DNA from: Hippopus hippopus
Lineage: Eukaryota > Mollusca > Bivalvia > Cardiida > Cardiidae
Length of the DNA stretch: 64,000 nucleotides
Reading direction: 5' to 3'
Assembly (NCBI GenBank): GCA_946811185.2
Contig: OX328108.1
Location: 7,116,456-7,180,455, forward strand
Shown: one piece after another, positions 22,170 through 32,558 of the stretch
Layout of the letters: each line of letters begins with the position of its first letter
Position numbering within the stretch: the first letter of the stretch is position 1
Program-made: the position numbers and the translations under genes
Notes under the pieces: generated by a model
What the model saw: the letters and a program-made list of their open reading frames with translations, nothing else
What the model was told of the DNA's origin: nothing
Database searches by the model: none

Positions 22170-22318
22170 ACTGATTGTCTGGATTTAACGCCGCCTTCAA
22201 CATTATTTCAAGTATATCATGTCGGCCAGTGCACCTATCCCTGCTTCCCTGGAGTTCTTTTTTACCGATACTTCTAACATTTTCTTCTCAATCCACTGGC
22301 TGCTTTCCTAAAAACATC
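22170..22318 (-). repeat. SINE 3' half, reverse
   Basis: TTTAACGCCGCCTTCAACAT, CGGCCAGTGCACCTATCCCT, CCACTGGCTGCTTTCC match the tail of the 62278 SINE. Confidence 0.7.
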
Positions 22319-22398
22319 GTCAAAAAAAAAAAAAAAACGATCAGCGAAAGCGGAATTTGTTCTGTCTCGGTAAAAATTAGCCGTGCGCTGGATACGAA

Positions 22399-22775
22399 CT
22401 AATGAATGAATGAATGAATGAATGAATGAGTGATTGAGTGAGTGAGTGAGTGAATGAATGAATGAATGAATGAATGAATGGTGTTTTATGGTGCATCGAC
22501 ATCCAGGGTAATTTAGCAGGCAAAAAAATGAAAGGAAAAACATAACTTGTAAAAGTGTGAGTAATGAGTATATGATGAAAGATGTGTTATGAAATGATTC
22601 TGTAATGGAAATAAAATAAAACAGATATAAATTGATAAGAATAGATCAGTCTGAATAAGCAAAAAAAAAAGTTTTACAACAATATCACAGTTTGTATAAG
22701 GTCCGATTCTGGATTCGAACAAGCGATCTTCTAGTTTCAAACCTTGGACGTCACCGACTGAGCTACTGGGCTCGG
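22399..22775 (-). repeat. SINE with (GAAT/GAGT)n tail, reverse
   Basis: A tetranucleotide tract (22399-22481, AATG/AGTG units) abuts GGTGTTTTATGGTGCATCG. At the far end the reverse strand reads CCGAGCCCAGTAGCTCAGTC (box A) and TTGTTCGAATCCA (box B). The body differs from the 62278 SINE, so this is another tRNA-headed family. Confidence 0.65.
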
Positions 22776-22917
22776 AGACAAAGGGTTAAAACTAGGCGGC
22801 GGTCTAATTTTTGTCACAAAATTTTGATTTTAACGATATAAGTAATATAAGTAGCAACTATAAGAGCTGCGTGCAAATATTATCAGCAGTCTTTTTTATG
22901 TTATTAGTATATTTATC

Positions 22918-23090
22918 TTTATCCTGCTAAATAAATGAAACGAAACTTTCAGGCCGATAGTGAAAACCAAGATTTTGCTAGTTCAAAGGTATATTTGGGC
23001 CAAAGATATCTCCTTATCGGACAGTGTAGATCCAAGATCAGACTGCACGTTCTGTGCAGTCTGATCTTGGATCTACACTATCCGTGGTCC
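22918..23090 (-). mobile_element. pal-B, reverse, 3'-truncated
   Basis: TTTATCCTGCTAAATAAATG at left. The hairpin at about 23020-23086 pairs GGACAGTGTAGATCCAAGAT with its complement. The AGCAGCCTAAGGGTTAA end is missing. Confidence 0.8.
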
Positions 23091-23170
23091 CCGATTTGGA
23101 AGAAACTTAATTTAAGGTCTATTTTTGAAAAAAAGTAGATCTGAACCGTTGATTGTTTGCACTTTCTTTA

Positions 23171-23392
23171 GCCCTTTAGCAAACAATCCCAACTTTTGAC
23201 GACCCTGATTAAGACGGCTTTTTGAAAACATTGTGGGAAAATGAGAAAATGAAGTCTGCATTTTCTCCTTTTCCCTCAATAATTTTTTACTCTTTCAAGT
23301 ACAAATCCCATTGTTTAAGCCACATCTCAATTGTCGTCTGCAAATCTTTTCAATTTGGACAAGTCTAAAATATTGCCGTTTGGTAAAATGTA
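23171..23392 (-). mobile_element. pal-C, reverse
   Basis: CCCTTTAGCAAACAATCCCA to ATTGCCGTTTGGTAAAATG. The hairpin centre is shortened to GAAAATGAAGTCTGCATTTTC. Confidence 0.75.
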
Positions 23393-23468
23393 AACGCCAG
23401 GAGCAGACGAAGACTTGTTGTATTTAGAGCGTCCGATAATTTTGTTAATTTTCTGGCCAATAGATGCT

Positions 23469-23695
23469 CAACCCTTTACCACACAATCCCGAATTTAAGG
23501 CCCCTGAAGGAGATGGCTTTTGAAATAATAGTGCGAAAAGGAGAAAATGCTGGAAACAGCATTTTCTCCTTTTCCCACAATGTTTTCTTACTTTCTAAAG
23601 ACAAATCCCAATCATTTGAGACATACTGAATTTATCGTCTGCAAATGCTTTCAAATTAGACAAGTCTAAAATTTTGTCGGCGGGTAACGTGTTAA
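23469..23695 (-). mobile_element. pal-C, reverse
   Basis: CAACCCTTTACCACACAATC to CGGCGGGTAACGTGTTAA. The core is GCTGGAAACAGC. Shares TTAA 23692-23695 with the next copy. Confidence 0.8.
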
Positions 23696-23872
23696 CCAAA
23701 CAATCCTGTGTATGAACGACAATGAGGGAGGTGTCTGAGATCATTGTTGGTAGAGAAGAACGTATATTCTCCTTTTCCCACAACGTTTTCTACCCTTACA
23801 AAGACAAATTTCATTATCTAAGCCTCATCTGTTTTGCCGTCTGCAAATGCTTTCAACATGAAAGACTAAACA

Positions 23873-24508
23873 TTAAAGATACATCCTTACAGCTAGAGAG
23901 AGAGAAAACGCTGTTAAAACTTGAAAGTGTGTAGAAGGCTCATCAGTGTAAACATAGATAAATTACCAATATATATGAGCCATGCTCTGTGAAAAGGGGG
24001 CTTAATGCATCTGCGAAATGTATCGACCCAGGTCAGCCTGCGCAGTCCGCACAGGCTGACCTGGGCCGAAACTTTTCGCCATTGGTCAATTTTCTGTTTT
24101 CCAAAGGACCAGTCTACCTCATGATTAAGTTGTTTATTGGAAAAAAAGTGGCTATTATGGATCCATAATTATGTGCTGATTGGGTCGGTACCATGGATCA
24201 CGGAGTTGCATTAAGCCCCCTTTTATCAGAGCATGGCTCAATTATATATATAAATTGGTGTAAAGGATAGAAGAACACAAAGGATTTGTCCTCATTTAAA
24301 ACCGGAAACGACAACAGCTATAGCTTTGAAGGCCTCCAAAACATGAAATGCACTTTGTATCCGTCGTGATCTGTGCAATCTTGCAGCCATCAGGGGTAAC
24401 ATTTTGCATGAAGATTAAAGAATGATTATACTTTCATAGAATAAGGATGAAATGGGTTAAAAAAAACTGCCTGAATACAGCCTGAAAACTAGTAAAGATG
24501 TGTCTTTG
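23873..24508 (+). mobile_element. element M, copy 1
   Basis: TTAAAGATACATCC at left and AAAGATGTGTCTTT at right, with the shared body GTGTAAACATAGATAAATTA, CCTCATTTAAAACCGGAAAC, TCGTGATCTGTGCAATCTTG. A pal-D is inserted at 23977. Copies 2 and 3 are at 60770 (reverse) and 62080. Confidence 0.7.
23977..24240 (+). mobile_element. pal-D nested in element M
   Basis: GAGCCATGCTCTGTGAAAAG to TATCAGAGCATGGCTC, placed in an ATATAT stretch of M that is uninterrupted in copies 2 and 3. Confidence 0.9.
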
Positions 24509-24715
24509 ATTTTTGTCGTCTGCAAAAGAGTTCTGCTAATTGAGAATTTATCTTTTATATCAACGTTGCATTCTCGACGATGAAGTACAAGTCCATGTTA
24601 GACTGACAAAGTAGAAATGCAGGTTGTTTTTGACGTTTCGCAGCATACCTATAAAATTCGAATTAACCCAATTCCCTTCGACACAAATGTGTAGACGACT
24701 ACTTCGAACACATCT

Positions 24716-24979
24716 TGGCCATGCTCTGACAAAAGGGAGCTTAATGCATCTCTATGATACATGATACTAAGCATGTGATCATATTATCACGGATCCATGA
24801 AATCAATCTTGTCTAACAACCGACCGGATCATGAGGCACACTGGTCCTTTGACGTGTAGAAAATTGAACATTAGCAAAAAAGTTTCGACCCATGTCAGCC
24901 TGCGCGTACTGCGCAGGCTGACATGGGTCGATACTTTTTTGAAGATGTATTAAGCCCCCTTTTTACAGAGCATAGCTCA
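24716..24979 (-). mobile_element. pal-D, reverse
   Basis: TGGCCATGCTCTGACAAAAG to TACAGAGCATAGCTC. The stem GACCCATGTCAGCCTGCGCG is matched exactly by its partner arm. Confidence 0.85.
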
Positions 24980-25033
24980 TGTATGTGTGTGTTTTTTTTG
25001 GAAACTTTTGAAACAAGAAAAAAAGTTAAGTCA

Positions 25034-25223
25034 AACTCTTTACCAGACGACAATTTAAATGTTGTCCAAATGACGTTTTCTTTCTTTTCATGGAAATGAA
25101 AGAAAATATTGTGGGAAAAGTTGAGAATGCTGGTTACCAGCATTTTCTTCTTTTTACACAATGTTTTCAAAAGCTTTCTACCCCAGAGTCTTTAAAACAC
25201 TGAATAGTTTGATAAACGGTTAA
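25034..25223 (+). mobile_element. pal-C, internally deleted
   Basis: AAACTCTTTACCAGACGACA to TTTGATAAACGGTTAA. The core GAATGCTGGTTACCAGCATT is kept, the left flank shortened. Confidence 0.75.
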
Positions 25224-25227
25224 AGCA

Positions 25228-25515
25228 TGTTGATTGATTGATTGATTGATTATACTGGAGTTTAACGTTTAACGCCGTTTATACAGCTAAGGTCATATCC
25301 CGGCGGCCAGTGCACCTACGCACGTGTTTCCTAGCTGTCTCACACCAGTACTGACACAACTTTCTTTCCAAGTCACTGACTACTTTTCTCACATGCATCA
25401 GAGGTGAGAGGCGAAAAATAGCCAGAAAAAAAGTTTGCCTCAACCAGGTATCGGACTCACAACCACAAGGTCATGAGTCAGATACCCAACCTCTGAGCTA
25501 CCCGGCCGGGCTGTT
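25228..25515 (-). repeat. tRNA-derived SINE, reverse, near complete
   Basis: Tail (GATT)n then TTTAACGCCGTTTATACAGC. On the reverse strand the head reads AGCCCGGCCGGGTAGCTCAG (box A) and GAGTCCGATACC (box B). Same family as 14000-14195 and 49440-49606. Confidence 0.85.
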
Positions 25516-25756
25516 GAAGCATGTATGTTTTTGCAACAAAGCGAAAAAACGATTTTGAAGGGTTCGATCAATTTTTTTTTCCGTCAAAGATTTTATTTTT
25601 TAATCTTCACGAAGACCTGCTGAAAGATAAAAAAAAAAAAATGAGTCGTCTGCATGTGAAACACTCGTCACAACTCTGCCGATTCCGTACCTACACCTAA
25701 CCTCGTCCGTATTAAGGAGGTCGCCATTAAAACTACTTTCAGTCACATGATCAATA

Positions 25757-26162
25757 TATGGCGGCGTCCACGTATCAGTTGTCGATAAAAAATTTAAGCT
25801 AGTTATTCAAAATATTTCAGAGACAATAATCAGTTGTCGATGGAAATTTTCAGCTGAATAGTTCCAAAAGGCTTTGACGGAATTGAATTGAAGATGACAA
25901 TGCCCGTGAAACCGTGACGTTGGTGTTGAACTGTCAGTGTGCTGAAACAACCTTTTTTTTTTAATCAGTAGCACAAAAGAGCAAATACCAGAGATAGAGA
26001 AAAAAGTTTGGTTTGATACATGGCTTGGATGATGAATACTTAACAGACATAGATGGTGCTATGCAGTCTGTAAGCAAGCAAAGAAACAGTATACTGTTTC
26101 AAAGGCAACCACAATTTTTATATTCCAACAGTTGGTATGTTGACATCATAGAAGAAATAGAA
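25757..26162 (+). other. possible exon relic
   Basis: After the pyrimidine tract CCTTTTTTTTTTAATCAG (AG at 25967-25968), one frame reads 20 codons ending FDTWLG before TGA. The adjacent frame, open from 25998, continues through DDEYLTDIDGAMQ and YVDIIEEIEL until a pal-C begins at TTAA 26163. A single frameshift would join them. An ATGGCGGCGTCC start lies upstream at 25757. No family is recognised. It could be a decayed exon interrupted by a transposon, or chance. Confidence 0.25.
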
Positions 26163-26314
26163 TTAACCCTTTACCAACTAATTTCTCCTTTTCCCACAGT
26201 GTTTTCGACCCTTCACAAAACAAATTTCAAATTTTCAGTCACTTTTATTTTGTCGTCTGCAAAGGCTGTCAGTTTGGAGGAGTATAAAATTTTGTCGTTT
26301 GGTAAAGAGTTTAA
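26163..26314 (-). mobile_element. pal-C, reverse, one hairpin arm lost
   Basis: TTAACCCTTTACCAACTAAT jumps directly to TTCTCCTTTTCCCACAGTG, so the left flank and left arm are deleted. It ends TTTGGTAAAGAGTTTAA. Confidence 0.8.
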
Positions 26315-26432
26315 ATGTCCAGACCTGCTTCATGTATTGGTGTGCGCTATAGGTTAGTCCATTACTATTTACTTTTAACAAAATAGTAGTTTATTTCAAG
26401 TCAAACTTCTGCCAAGATTTCCTGGTTACATC

Positions 26433-27184
26433 GGCTCCGGGCTTGTTCGTCCCAAAACCAGTTCGTCCCTGGGCTTATTCGCCAAGGCTTGTTCGTCCCA
26501 CACTACCTTATCGATCCTATTGGAATAAACATTGCTGTGTGCCTTCTAAAATGAATCGTTATTTTACACTTAAAACTACTTTGAATTAAACTTTCTCTCG
26601 GTCGTTTATTGACTATCTTCTCTTCTCCAAGACACACTGACATGTTTATTGCCTTTTGTTGGCGAAATAACATTTACCATTTGGTTGTTTAAAAATGTGA
26701 TTGTATGTTAAAAGCTACTATGATGAGGAACACAGAGTTTGTTTGTTTGTTTTGTTGTTCAACGCCGTATTCAACGCCGTTTTCAGCAATACTGCAGTTA
26801 TATCGCGGCAGCCAGTACTACACCGCCTCTTGCCTAGGGCTTACTGTGCTACAACACACTATGAATTGAAAATTCATGTCCATATCCGTAAATATTTTTC
26901 CTTACTTTGATTTCATCTCTAAGATGGGGATGACTATTTTTGCACAGTTATATATCTATGGCTGAGTAAGATGATCGGGGATTATGTGCAGTTAACACCT
27001 TTTCATATATACCTGTCAAAATCAGTGAATTATGCACTATTAACACCTTTGGTTGGCAGGTAAATAAATTGGGACGAACAAGCCCGGACAAACGAGAAAT
27101 CAGTTGGGATGAACGAGCCCGGACGAACGAGCCCGGACGAACAAGCCCAGGCGAACAAGCACAGGGACGAAAAAGCCCGTTACC
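26433..27184. mobile_element. element K with 8-bp target duplication
   Basis: 752 bp bounded by GTTACATC at 26425-26432 and 27185-27192. The ends are inverted: GGCTCCGGGCTTGTTCGTCC at left; the right end complements to GGTAACGGGCTTTTTCGTCC. Subterminal repeats of GGGCTTGTTCGTCC or variants occur about three times at left and six times at right, inverted. The 8-bp duplication fits hAT- or P-type transposases. No open frame for a transposase, so non-autonomous. Contains a SINE fragment. Confidence 0.8.
26740..26840 (-). repeat. SINE tail fragment inside element K
   Basis: GTTCAACGCCGTATTCAACG, TATATCGCGGCAGCCAGT resemble the reversed SINE 3' half. Confidence 0.5.
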
Positions 27185-27298
27185 GTTACATCATTTTTAC
27201 TGACATGACATACTCCACAAATTTAAATTTCTTTTTCAAAAAACTACTAATATGGTTTCTTTGCTACTGTATGTATGTTCTTAGACTTAAGATACAAA

Positions 27299-27541
27299 AG
27301 AGCCAAAATGGTGTTAAATGCATCCCCACGATACATTATACCGAGCACTTCATCACATAATGATGGACCCATAATTGTCTAACAACCAACTTAACTATGA
27401 GGTAGAATCGTCCTTGGGCAAGTAGAAGAAAACCTACCATAAGCAAAAGGTTTAGACCAAGGTCAGTGGACTGTGCAGACTGATATTCGTCAATACTTCT
27501 GTTCAAATGCATTAAACTCCCTTTTTACAGAGCATAGCTCA
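27299..27541 (-). repeat. pal-D, reverse, hairpin decayed
   Basis: GAGCCAAAATGGTGTTAAATG to TTACAGAGCATAGCTC. The hairpin is reduced to AAGGTCAGTGGACTGTGCAG. Confidence 0.7.
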
Positions 27542-27582
27542 AATTTATGTGTCCCCTAAAGACTCATGCTGCACTGAAATTA

Positions 27583-27750
27583 AGCTCTTTACCAAACAAT
27601 CCCATGTTAAGTGACCTTGATGCTTTTAAACATTTCTGAAAATAAGGAGAATGCATATTGCAAGTAATTTCTTCTTTTTCTGCAATGTCATCTCCCTTTT
27701 CAAAGACAAATCCTGTCACTTAAGTCATAATTAATTACTGATCTCACATT
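27583..27750 (-). repeat. pal-C, degenerate
   Basis: CTCTTTACCAAACAATCCCA, TTTCTTCTTTTTCTGCAATG. The flanks are recognisable but the hairpin is lost. Confidence 0.55.
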
Positions 27751-27849
27751 TATACATGTGCAGTGGAACTGGAAGTTTCTTTGATAACTGTTGTAGTGAA
27801 GGACAGACTGATAGTTAGTGATACAGGTCTTTGTGGACAACAAAACAAA

Positions 27850-28045
27850 CTAAGTTAAAAGATTAATTCTTTCTTTAAAAGGGTAGAAAACATTGCTGGA
27901 AAAAGAGAAAATATTGGTTTTTCCAGTATTTTCTCATTTTCTAACAATGTTTTCAAAAGAATTCTTCTTCAGAGCCAGTATACATGTACTTGCATAAAGA
28001 TATTGTATTGTTGTAAAATACAGGATTGTTTGGTAAAATGTTAAA
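27850..28045 (+). mobile_element. pal-C, left-truncated
   Basis: GGGTAGAAAACATTGCTGGA, core ATATTGGTTTTTCCAGTATT, right end TTTGGTAAAATGTTAA with a roughly 40-bp insertion in the right flank. Confidence 0.65.
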
Positions 28046-28376
28046 AGTTACATATTTACCTCTACTTTAATTAAAAGGAAAAAAATATGTTGTATACAGG
28101 AAAAGTATATCAGCATACTTTATTGAACCTGGTATCAGTGGCTGATGTTCAAGGCTCTTGCTGTTCTGATCTTTTATTACTGACATGGATATTTCTTATT
28201 ATGATTATTATCATAATTTGCAAAAAGTGTAGATTCATAATCAGGCATTATGATCTCATACATTTTGCAGTTACATATAAATAAGTGTATTAGAGGATGT
28301 AAATAATTTCTTTTGCAAATGACTTTGTATTGATTGAAAAGAAAGAAAAATATTCAAATTAAACCAGCGGTAGAAT

Positions 28377-28502
28377 TGTTTACCACACAATCCCTTTCCC
28401 ACAATGTTTTCTACCATTTGAGAGACAGAAGTCATCCTTTGACCTACATATGAATTGCTTTCAATTTAGGCGATTCCAAACTTTTGCTCCTGTGGAAAAG
28501 AA
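28377..28502 (-). repeat. pal-C fragment
   Basis: TTTACCACACAATCCC joined directly to TTTCCCACAATGTTTTC, so the left arm is absent. Ends TGTGGAAAAG. Confidence 0.6.
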
Positions 28503-28721
28503 ATCAGGGTCAGTTCAATGAAGGAAATAAAAGAGTTTGTAAATTATGATATTATGAAATATATATTTTAGGAAATGGATGAAAGAACTGTAGGGAATTT
28601 TTTTATGTTAGCTCATTGTATGTATTGTTCCATTAAAATGCATTGAATGTCTACATCAGGACATGTACATAAATGAGTGCTTCGTAAATCTGCCTGCCAA
28701 TTTTTATTTTTTCAAGTAGAG

Positions 28722-28832
28722 GAGTAACTCCGCCATTGTCGGTCCCAAGCCTGGATGCAAAAGGAGGAGGGTTATGCATAGGGCTAGCACCTCTACCATG
28801 TAAAACAAACTAACCTCTACAAAAACCAAGTA
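28722..28832 (+). repeat. possible non-LTR retrotransposon 5' fragment
   Basis: GTAACTCCGCCATTGTCGGT followed by AAAGGAGGAGGGTTATGCAT and GGGCTAGCACCTCTACCATG resembles a block I associate with the region upstream of retrotransposon ORFs in molluscs and corals. This is from memory only. Short, with no ORF following. Confidence 0.3.
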
Positions 28833-29042
28833 GTGTATCCTGCTATTTTCAGTAGCTTTACTATGGTGATGGGTTTATAAATAAAGATGGTCAGTAATTT
28901 TGTAATTAACCATTTGATGTTATTTTATCATCATTTGGAATGCTTTCCAGACCAAACATTTCTGATCTGTAGAAGTATTCTTACAGCTCTTAAAAGTTTA
29001 AAAATGTAAATGTATACCATGTCATTAGTTCACAGTAATGGG
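28833..29042. other. no feature recognised
   Basis: AT-rich spacer without open frames. Confidence 0.4.
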
Positions 29043-29272
29043 TTAACCCATTACCACACAGTCTTAACTTTTAATGCCCCTGAGAAAGAAGCCTTTTGAA
29101 AACATTGTGGGAAGAGGAAGAAATGCTGGTAACCAGCATTTTCACCTTTTTCCAGCAATGTTTTCTATCCTTTCCAGTACAACTTTCAAATTCTGAGTCA
29201 TATTCATTTTGTCGTCTGCATATGTTTTCACTTTGGACTTGTCTAGAATTGCTTCATTTGGTAAAAGGTTAA
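29043..29272 (-). mobile_element. pal-C, reverse, full length
   Basis: TTAACCCATTACCACACAGT to TTGGTAAAAGGTTAA. The core is AATGCTGGTAACCAGCATTT. Confidence 0.85.
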
Positions 29273-29419
29273 TAAATATTTGTTGTTATTAGTTATTATG
29301 TATAATCTCTGTTCTATCTATGTGAATGAAAAAGACACATCACTCAGCATGAGACAATCTACATGTAAAAGTTGCAAAATCAGTTTTTTTTACTCCTGAA
29401 ATACATTACAAGATATCAA

Positions 29420-29487
29420 ATAGTGTAGATTCAGATCCATATCATATGCTTTTTGTGGTCTGATCTTGATCAATATTGTCCGTAAAT
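29420..29487. repeat. pal-B hairpin relic
   Basis: ATAGTGTAGATTCAGATCC against GGTCTGATCTTGATCAATAT. Loop region altered, ends lost. Confidence 0.5.
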
Positions 29488-29540
29488 GCTCCATATGTTT
29501 TACTAAGCTGTTTCATGGATAAATATGGTCTTTTTAACAT

Positions 29541-29725
29541 TAACCCTTTACCAGATAACAAAATTTTAGGCATGTCCATATTGAAAGTATTTTCTGATGA
29601 CAAAGTAAGTGTGAATGTTATTAGAGCTGTCTTTGAAAGGATAGAATACAATATGTTGATTACCTGCAGTTTTTCCATTATTGTTTTCAAAAGCCTTCCT
29701 TCTCCAGATTGTTTAAAAACTATTA
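29541..29725 (+). repeat. pal-C, decayed core
   Basis: TTAACCCTTTACCAGATAAC, ATGTCCATATTGAAAGTATT. The core has eroded to GATTACCTGCAG. Confidence 0.7.
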
Positions 29726-29765
29726 TCCATAATCCTTTATTATGTGTGTGGGGGTGTTATAAATA

Positions 29766-29912
29766 AACATTTACCACATGACAAAATTTTACACAGATTC
29801 AAATTGTAAGCATTTTCAAAGAACATAGTAAATGTGGCAGAAGTAATGGGATTTGTCTGTAAAAGATAAGAAAACATTAAGAGAAAGGCAGAAAAAGGTG
29901 GTTATTTTCCGT
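29766..29912 (+). repeat. pal-C, right-truncated
   Basis: ATTTACCACATGACAAAATT, TTTGTCTGTAAAAGATAAG. Lost after the left arm. Confidence 0.55.
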
Positions 29913-30261
29913 ATCCAGTGGGTAAAACTGCTATACAGTCATTTCCTTCGTACAAACTGTTCAAAACCTCTAGTTGTTTCTCTTTCAGCGTTTTTCCTTC
30001 AAATACTAATACTGTGAGTCTTTGCATATTCAATACACTCTTCAAGTGATGCCATTTCAAAGTTCATAGAGATAGAATCCAGTGTGAAGGCTGTAATACA
30101 AGGAAGAACCTAGCTCTTGGAGTATACTCCTTCATTCTGTTACGTGTGTAGAGCTATGCAATGTTGCATTAGAGGCTTTCAAAATGTTGGCAGATCAAAA
30201 CTAAATGGTCCTAATATTATATAAAAAAAAAGGTTAAAAAAAAGAAATGCATAAAAAAAAA
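29913..30261. other. no feature recognised
   Basis: No repeat or open frame identified. Confidence 0.4.
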
Positions 30262-30345
30262 ATTATAATCTGTGACGTAACTCGAACGCAAGATTACCGG
30301 CATGCGAGGCCTCAGCGTAACCGCTCTGTCATTCTTCTCTGTCAC
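30262..30345 (-). repeat. tRNA-like SINE head, reverse
   Basis: The reverse strand shows GACAGAGCGGTTACGCTGAG (box-A-like) and TTGCGTTCGAGTTACG (box-B-like), with a run of A downstream. It does not fold as a full tRNA. Confidence 0.4.
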
Positions 30346-30679
30346 TTGTGGGCTGTGTAACGTATATATAATTAGTAATATAATGAATCTAAATATGTCA
30401 TGGCGAAAGCGAAATCTGCTTATCAGTCCATTAAACGTTAATAAAGAAATGCTGTTGAACACAACCTTAACTTTATTATTAAAAGACAGATAATTTTGAA
30501 GCCGTTGCTGGAATAATTCACTACACTTGCGGCTGAGTTATTGACAATCAATGTAACCCGTTATAAAAATGCCTTCAAACGTTTTTAACGAAGCGTGTGT
30601 CAAAATAACTCTGCTAAGATCTGCTAAGATCTATTCCGAAAAAATTCTAACGGGGGGGGGGTATTGTTTTTTTCAAGTG

Positions 30680-30805
30680 TAGTCTTATATTACGACTAGT
30701 AAAGCGGTGTACTTCCGGATATGTATCGATCTGATGCATATTAATCCACCAGATACAGCCGAGGGATTTGATGGCTCCCATCACCTGAAGTATGCCGAAT
30801 GCAGG
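30680..30805 (-). repeat. family G segment
   Basis: CAGATACAGCCGAGGGATTT, GATGGCTCCCATCACCTGAA and the preceding 60 bp match, in reverse complement, 54496-54640. Confidence 0.75.
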
Positions 30806-30920
30806 TGAAAATGTAGAGAGAAAAATCGGGTATTGCAAAAACACTCAACAATATTCATCGTTAAATGCACTGTCAAGAATAAAATGCAGGGAATGCGGGA
30901 TATTGCATTCAAAAGATCTG

Positions 30921-31130
30921 AGTTCCTTACCAGAAGACAAAATTTTGGACTGGTCCAAATTCAAAGCAATTGCAGACGACAGTTTAGATGTGGCCCTAAT
31001 GATGGGATTTTGTCTTGCGATGGACAGAAAACATCGTGGAAAAAGGAGGAAATGCTGGTTACCAGCATTTCCTCCTTTCCCAACGATGTTTTCAAAAGTT
31101 ATCTTTCTCGGGGTCGTTTGGGATAAGTAT
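30921..31130 (+). mobile_element. pal-C with strong hairpin
   Basis: TTCCTTACCAGAAGACAAAA at left. The core pairs AACATCGTGGAAAAAGGAGG with CCTCCTTTCCCAACGATGTT; both arms share the variant CATCG, showing matched change. Right terminus lost. Confidence 0.8.
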
Positions 31131-31859
31131 AAACCTCCTGATATAAAACTGAACGATATTCCTGATGTTATATTACTTGGATTTCTGTTAACTAAATTCA
31201 TGCCATAACCTTGGGAGAAAAAAGAGCCGGGAGTCAATGACTTCTTTCATCAAGTACTTTGTAAGCTAAACGAATTTCATCAGTCTGTCATCTTTTTTCG
31301 GCGTAGCTGAACTTCTTCTTGGTACTGATATCTTGGAATGATGAAGTAGTTCTTTGCTATTGGTAAGAAATGTGAGACATGTTTTTTTTACGGGTCCGCC
31401 TGCAGGTCTATTATAGGGCAAAAAATTATATGACAACAATATACAAGAATTGCTACTGCTAATGTGTTTAAGCGTTATCCTATAGCCCATAACTGTATAT
31501 CCACATGTGTTTTCTTCACATCAATTTTAGCAGCAAAATGCTCCTTTTCCAACGAAAATACGGATTAACATCATTCTTTAAAAAATATATCTAACTGAAA
31601 ATTTCATTTTTAACCAAGATAGAAAACAACGAGGAAAAAGCGGCAATTTCTGGCGTGCTTTCTTTCATTATTTCTATTCATCTTTAAAAACACAAAATCT
31701 TCACTGTTCATAATACAGTAGCCCATTACGTCGTCTATCTTTAAAAAACAAAAAAGATATTTCTTGTTAGTTGATACGTGTCGTTTACAGCGGTGATGTT
31801 GGGGTATTTTACTAAGACAGTACCTGCAGGTGTTACTAGGCATAGAATTCTTTCCATAT
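31131..31859. other. unassigned; diverged repeat at 31590-31775
   Basis: Part (CGTCGTCTATCTTTAAAAAA, AAGATATTTCTTGTTAG) resembles 33940-34170, where a similar order occurs (CGCCGTCTGTCTTTTTAAAA). Otherwise nothing is recognised. Reverse open frames of 74 and 77 codons have no known domain. Confidence 0.35.
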
Positions 31860-32114
31860 CTACTGGCTGCTTTTCAGTCACAAGAGCTGTACAAGCACAT
31901 TTTTGTATTTCTTTATTAACATCGCCATTGGAATCGTTCCAAATCTACTGGCTGCTTTTCATTCACAAGAGCTGCATGAGCACATTTTTGTATTTCTTTA
32001 TTAACATCGCCATTGAAATCATTTCAAATCTACTGGCTGCTTTTCAGTCACAAGAGCTGCATGAGCACATTTTTGTACCTGCTTTTTTTCTTTAACAGCA
32101 TCGCCATATATGTA
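31860..32114 (+). repeat. 85-bp tandem repeat, three copies
   Basis: Units start at 31860, 31945 and 32030 with CTACTGGCTGCTTTTCAGTC and contain TTTATTAACATCGCCATTG. The third is interrupted by a T-rich stretch. It accounts for the 105-codon open frame over this stretch. Confidence 0.9.
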
Positions 32115-32558
32115 AACTTGACGTCTTTCGAGTAAAGTACAATACGCTCACGGATCGGTGAATGCCTTGCAGCCCAGGGTGGGCACACCCGTTACTGAAC
32201 TTGACCAAACTGAAAGAACATTCTTGCAACTATTCCAAAGGGGGGGGGGGTTAGGGTATTTCCGACGCTTCCTGCGCGAATGAAATTTCTTTGTTAGTGA
32301 TTTTGTTTACATGAATCGAAAGGTTACATGTCGTATTAAAACATTTCAAGAGTTGAAGTGTTGCTTTCATTTTTTGGGTTATGAGAGATGATTCTTCTTC
32401 TGGCCCTTAACTTGAGTTCGGCAGTATATTTTCAATATTGATGAGGATAAAATATTGTCGTCTGGTAACAAGTCAATTCTGAATTCAAAATGGTAGCCAT
32501 CTGATGATCTGAAACATATTGTCTCAACCAATCAGATGACTCGTCTTTGAATTAAGAC
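32115..32558. other. no feature recognised
   Basis: Includes a run of ten G residues near 32240 and an ATCTGAT...ATCAGAT short inverted repeat near 32500-32540. Confidence 0.4.

Larger units (their letters stand above)
23692..24540 (-). mobile_element. pal-C, reverse, split by element M
   Basis: TTAACCAAACAATCCTG to CTTTCAACATGAAAGACTAA, then element M, then the continuation TTTTTGTCGTCTGCAAAAGA. The right flank of pal-C is thus interrupted at its expected position. Confidence 0.65.

Noticed and set aside
30792..31237. Open frames of 138 and 130 codons on opposite strands
   Set aside because: Both are centred on a pal-C palindrome, whose core reads open on both strands.
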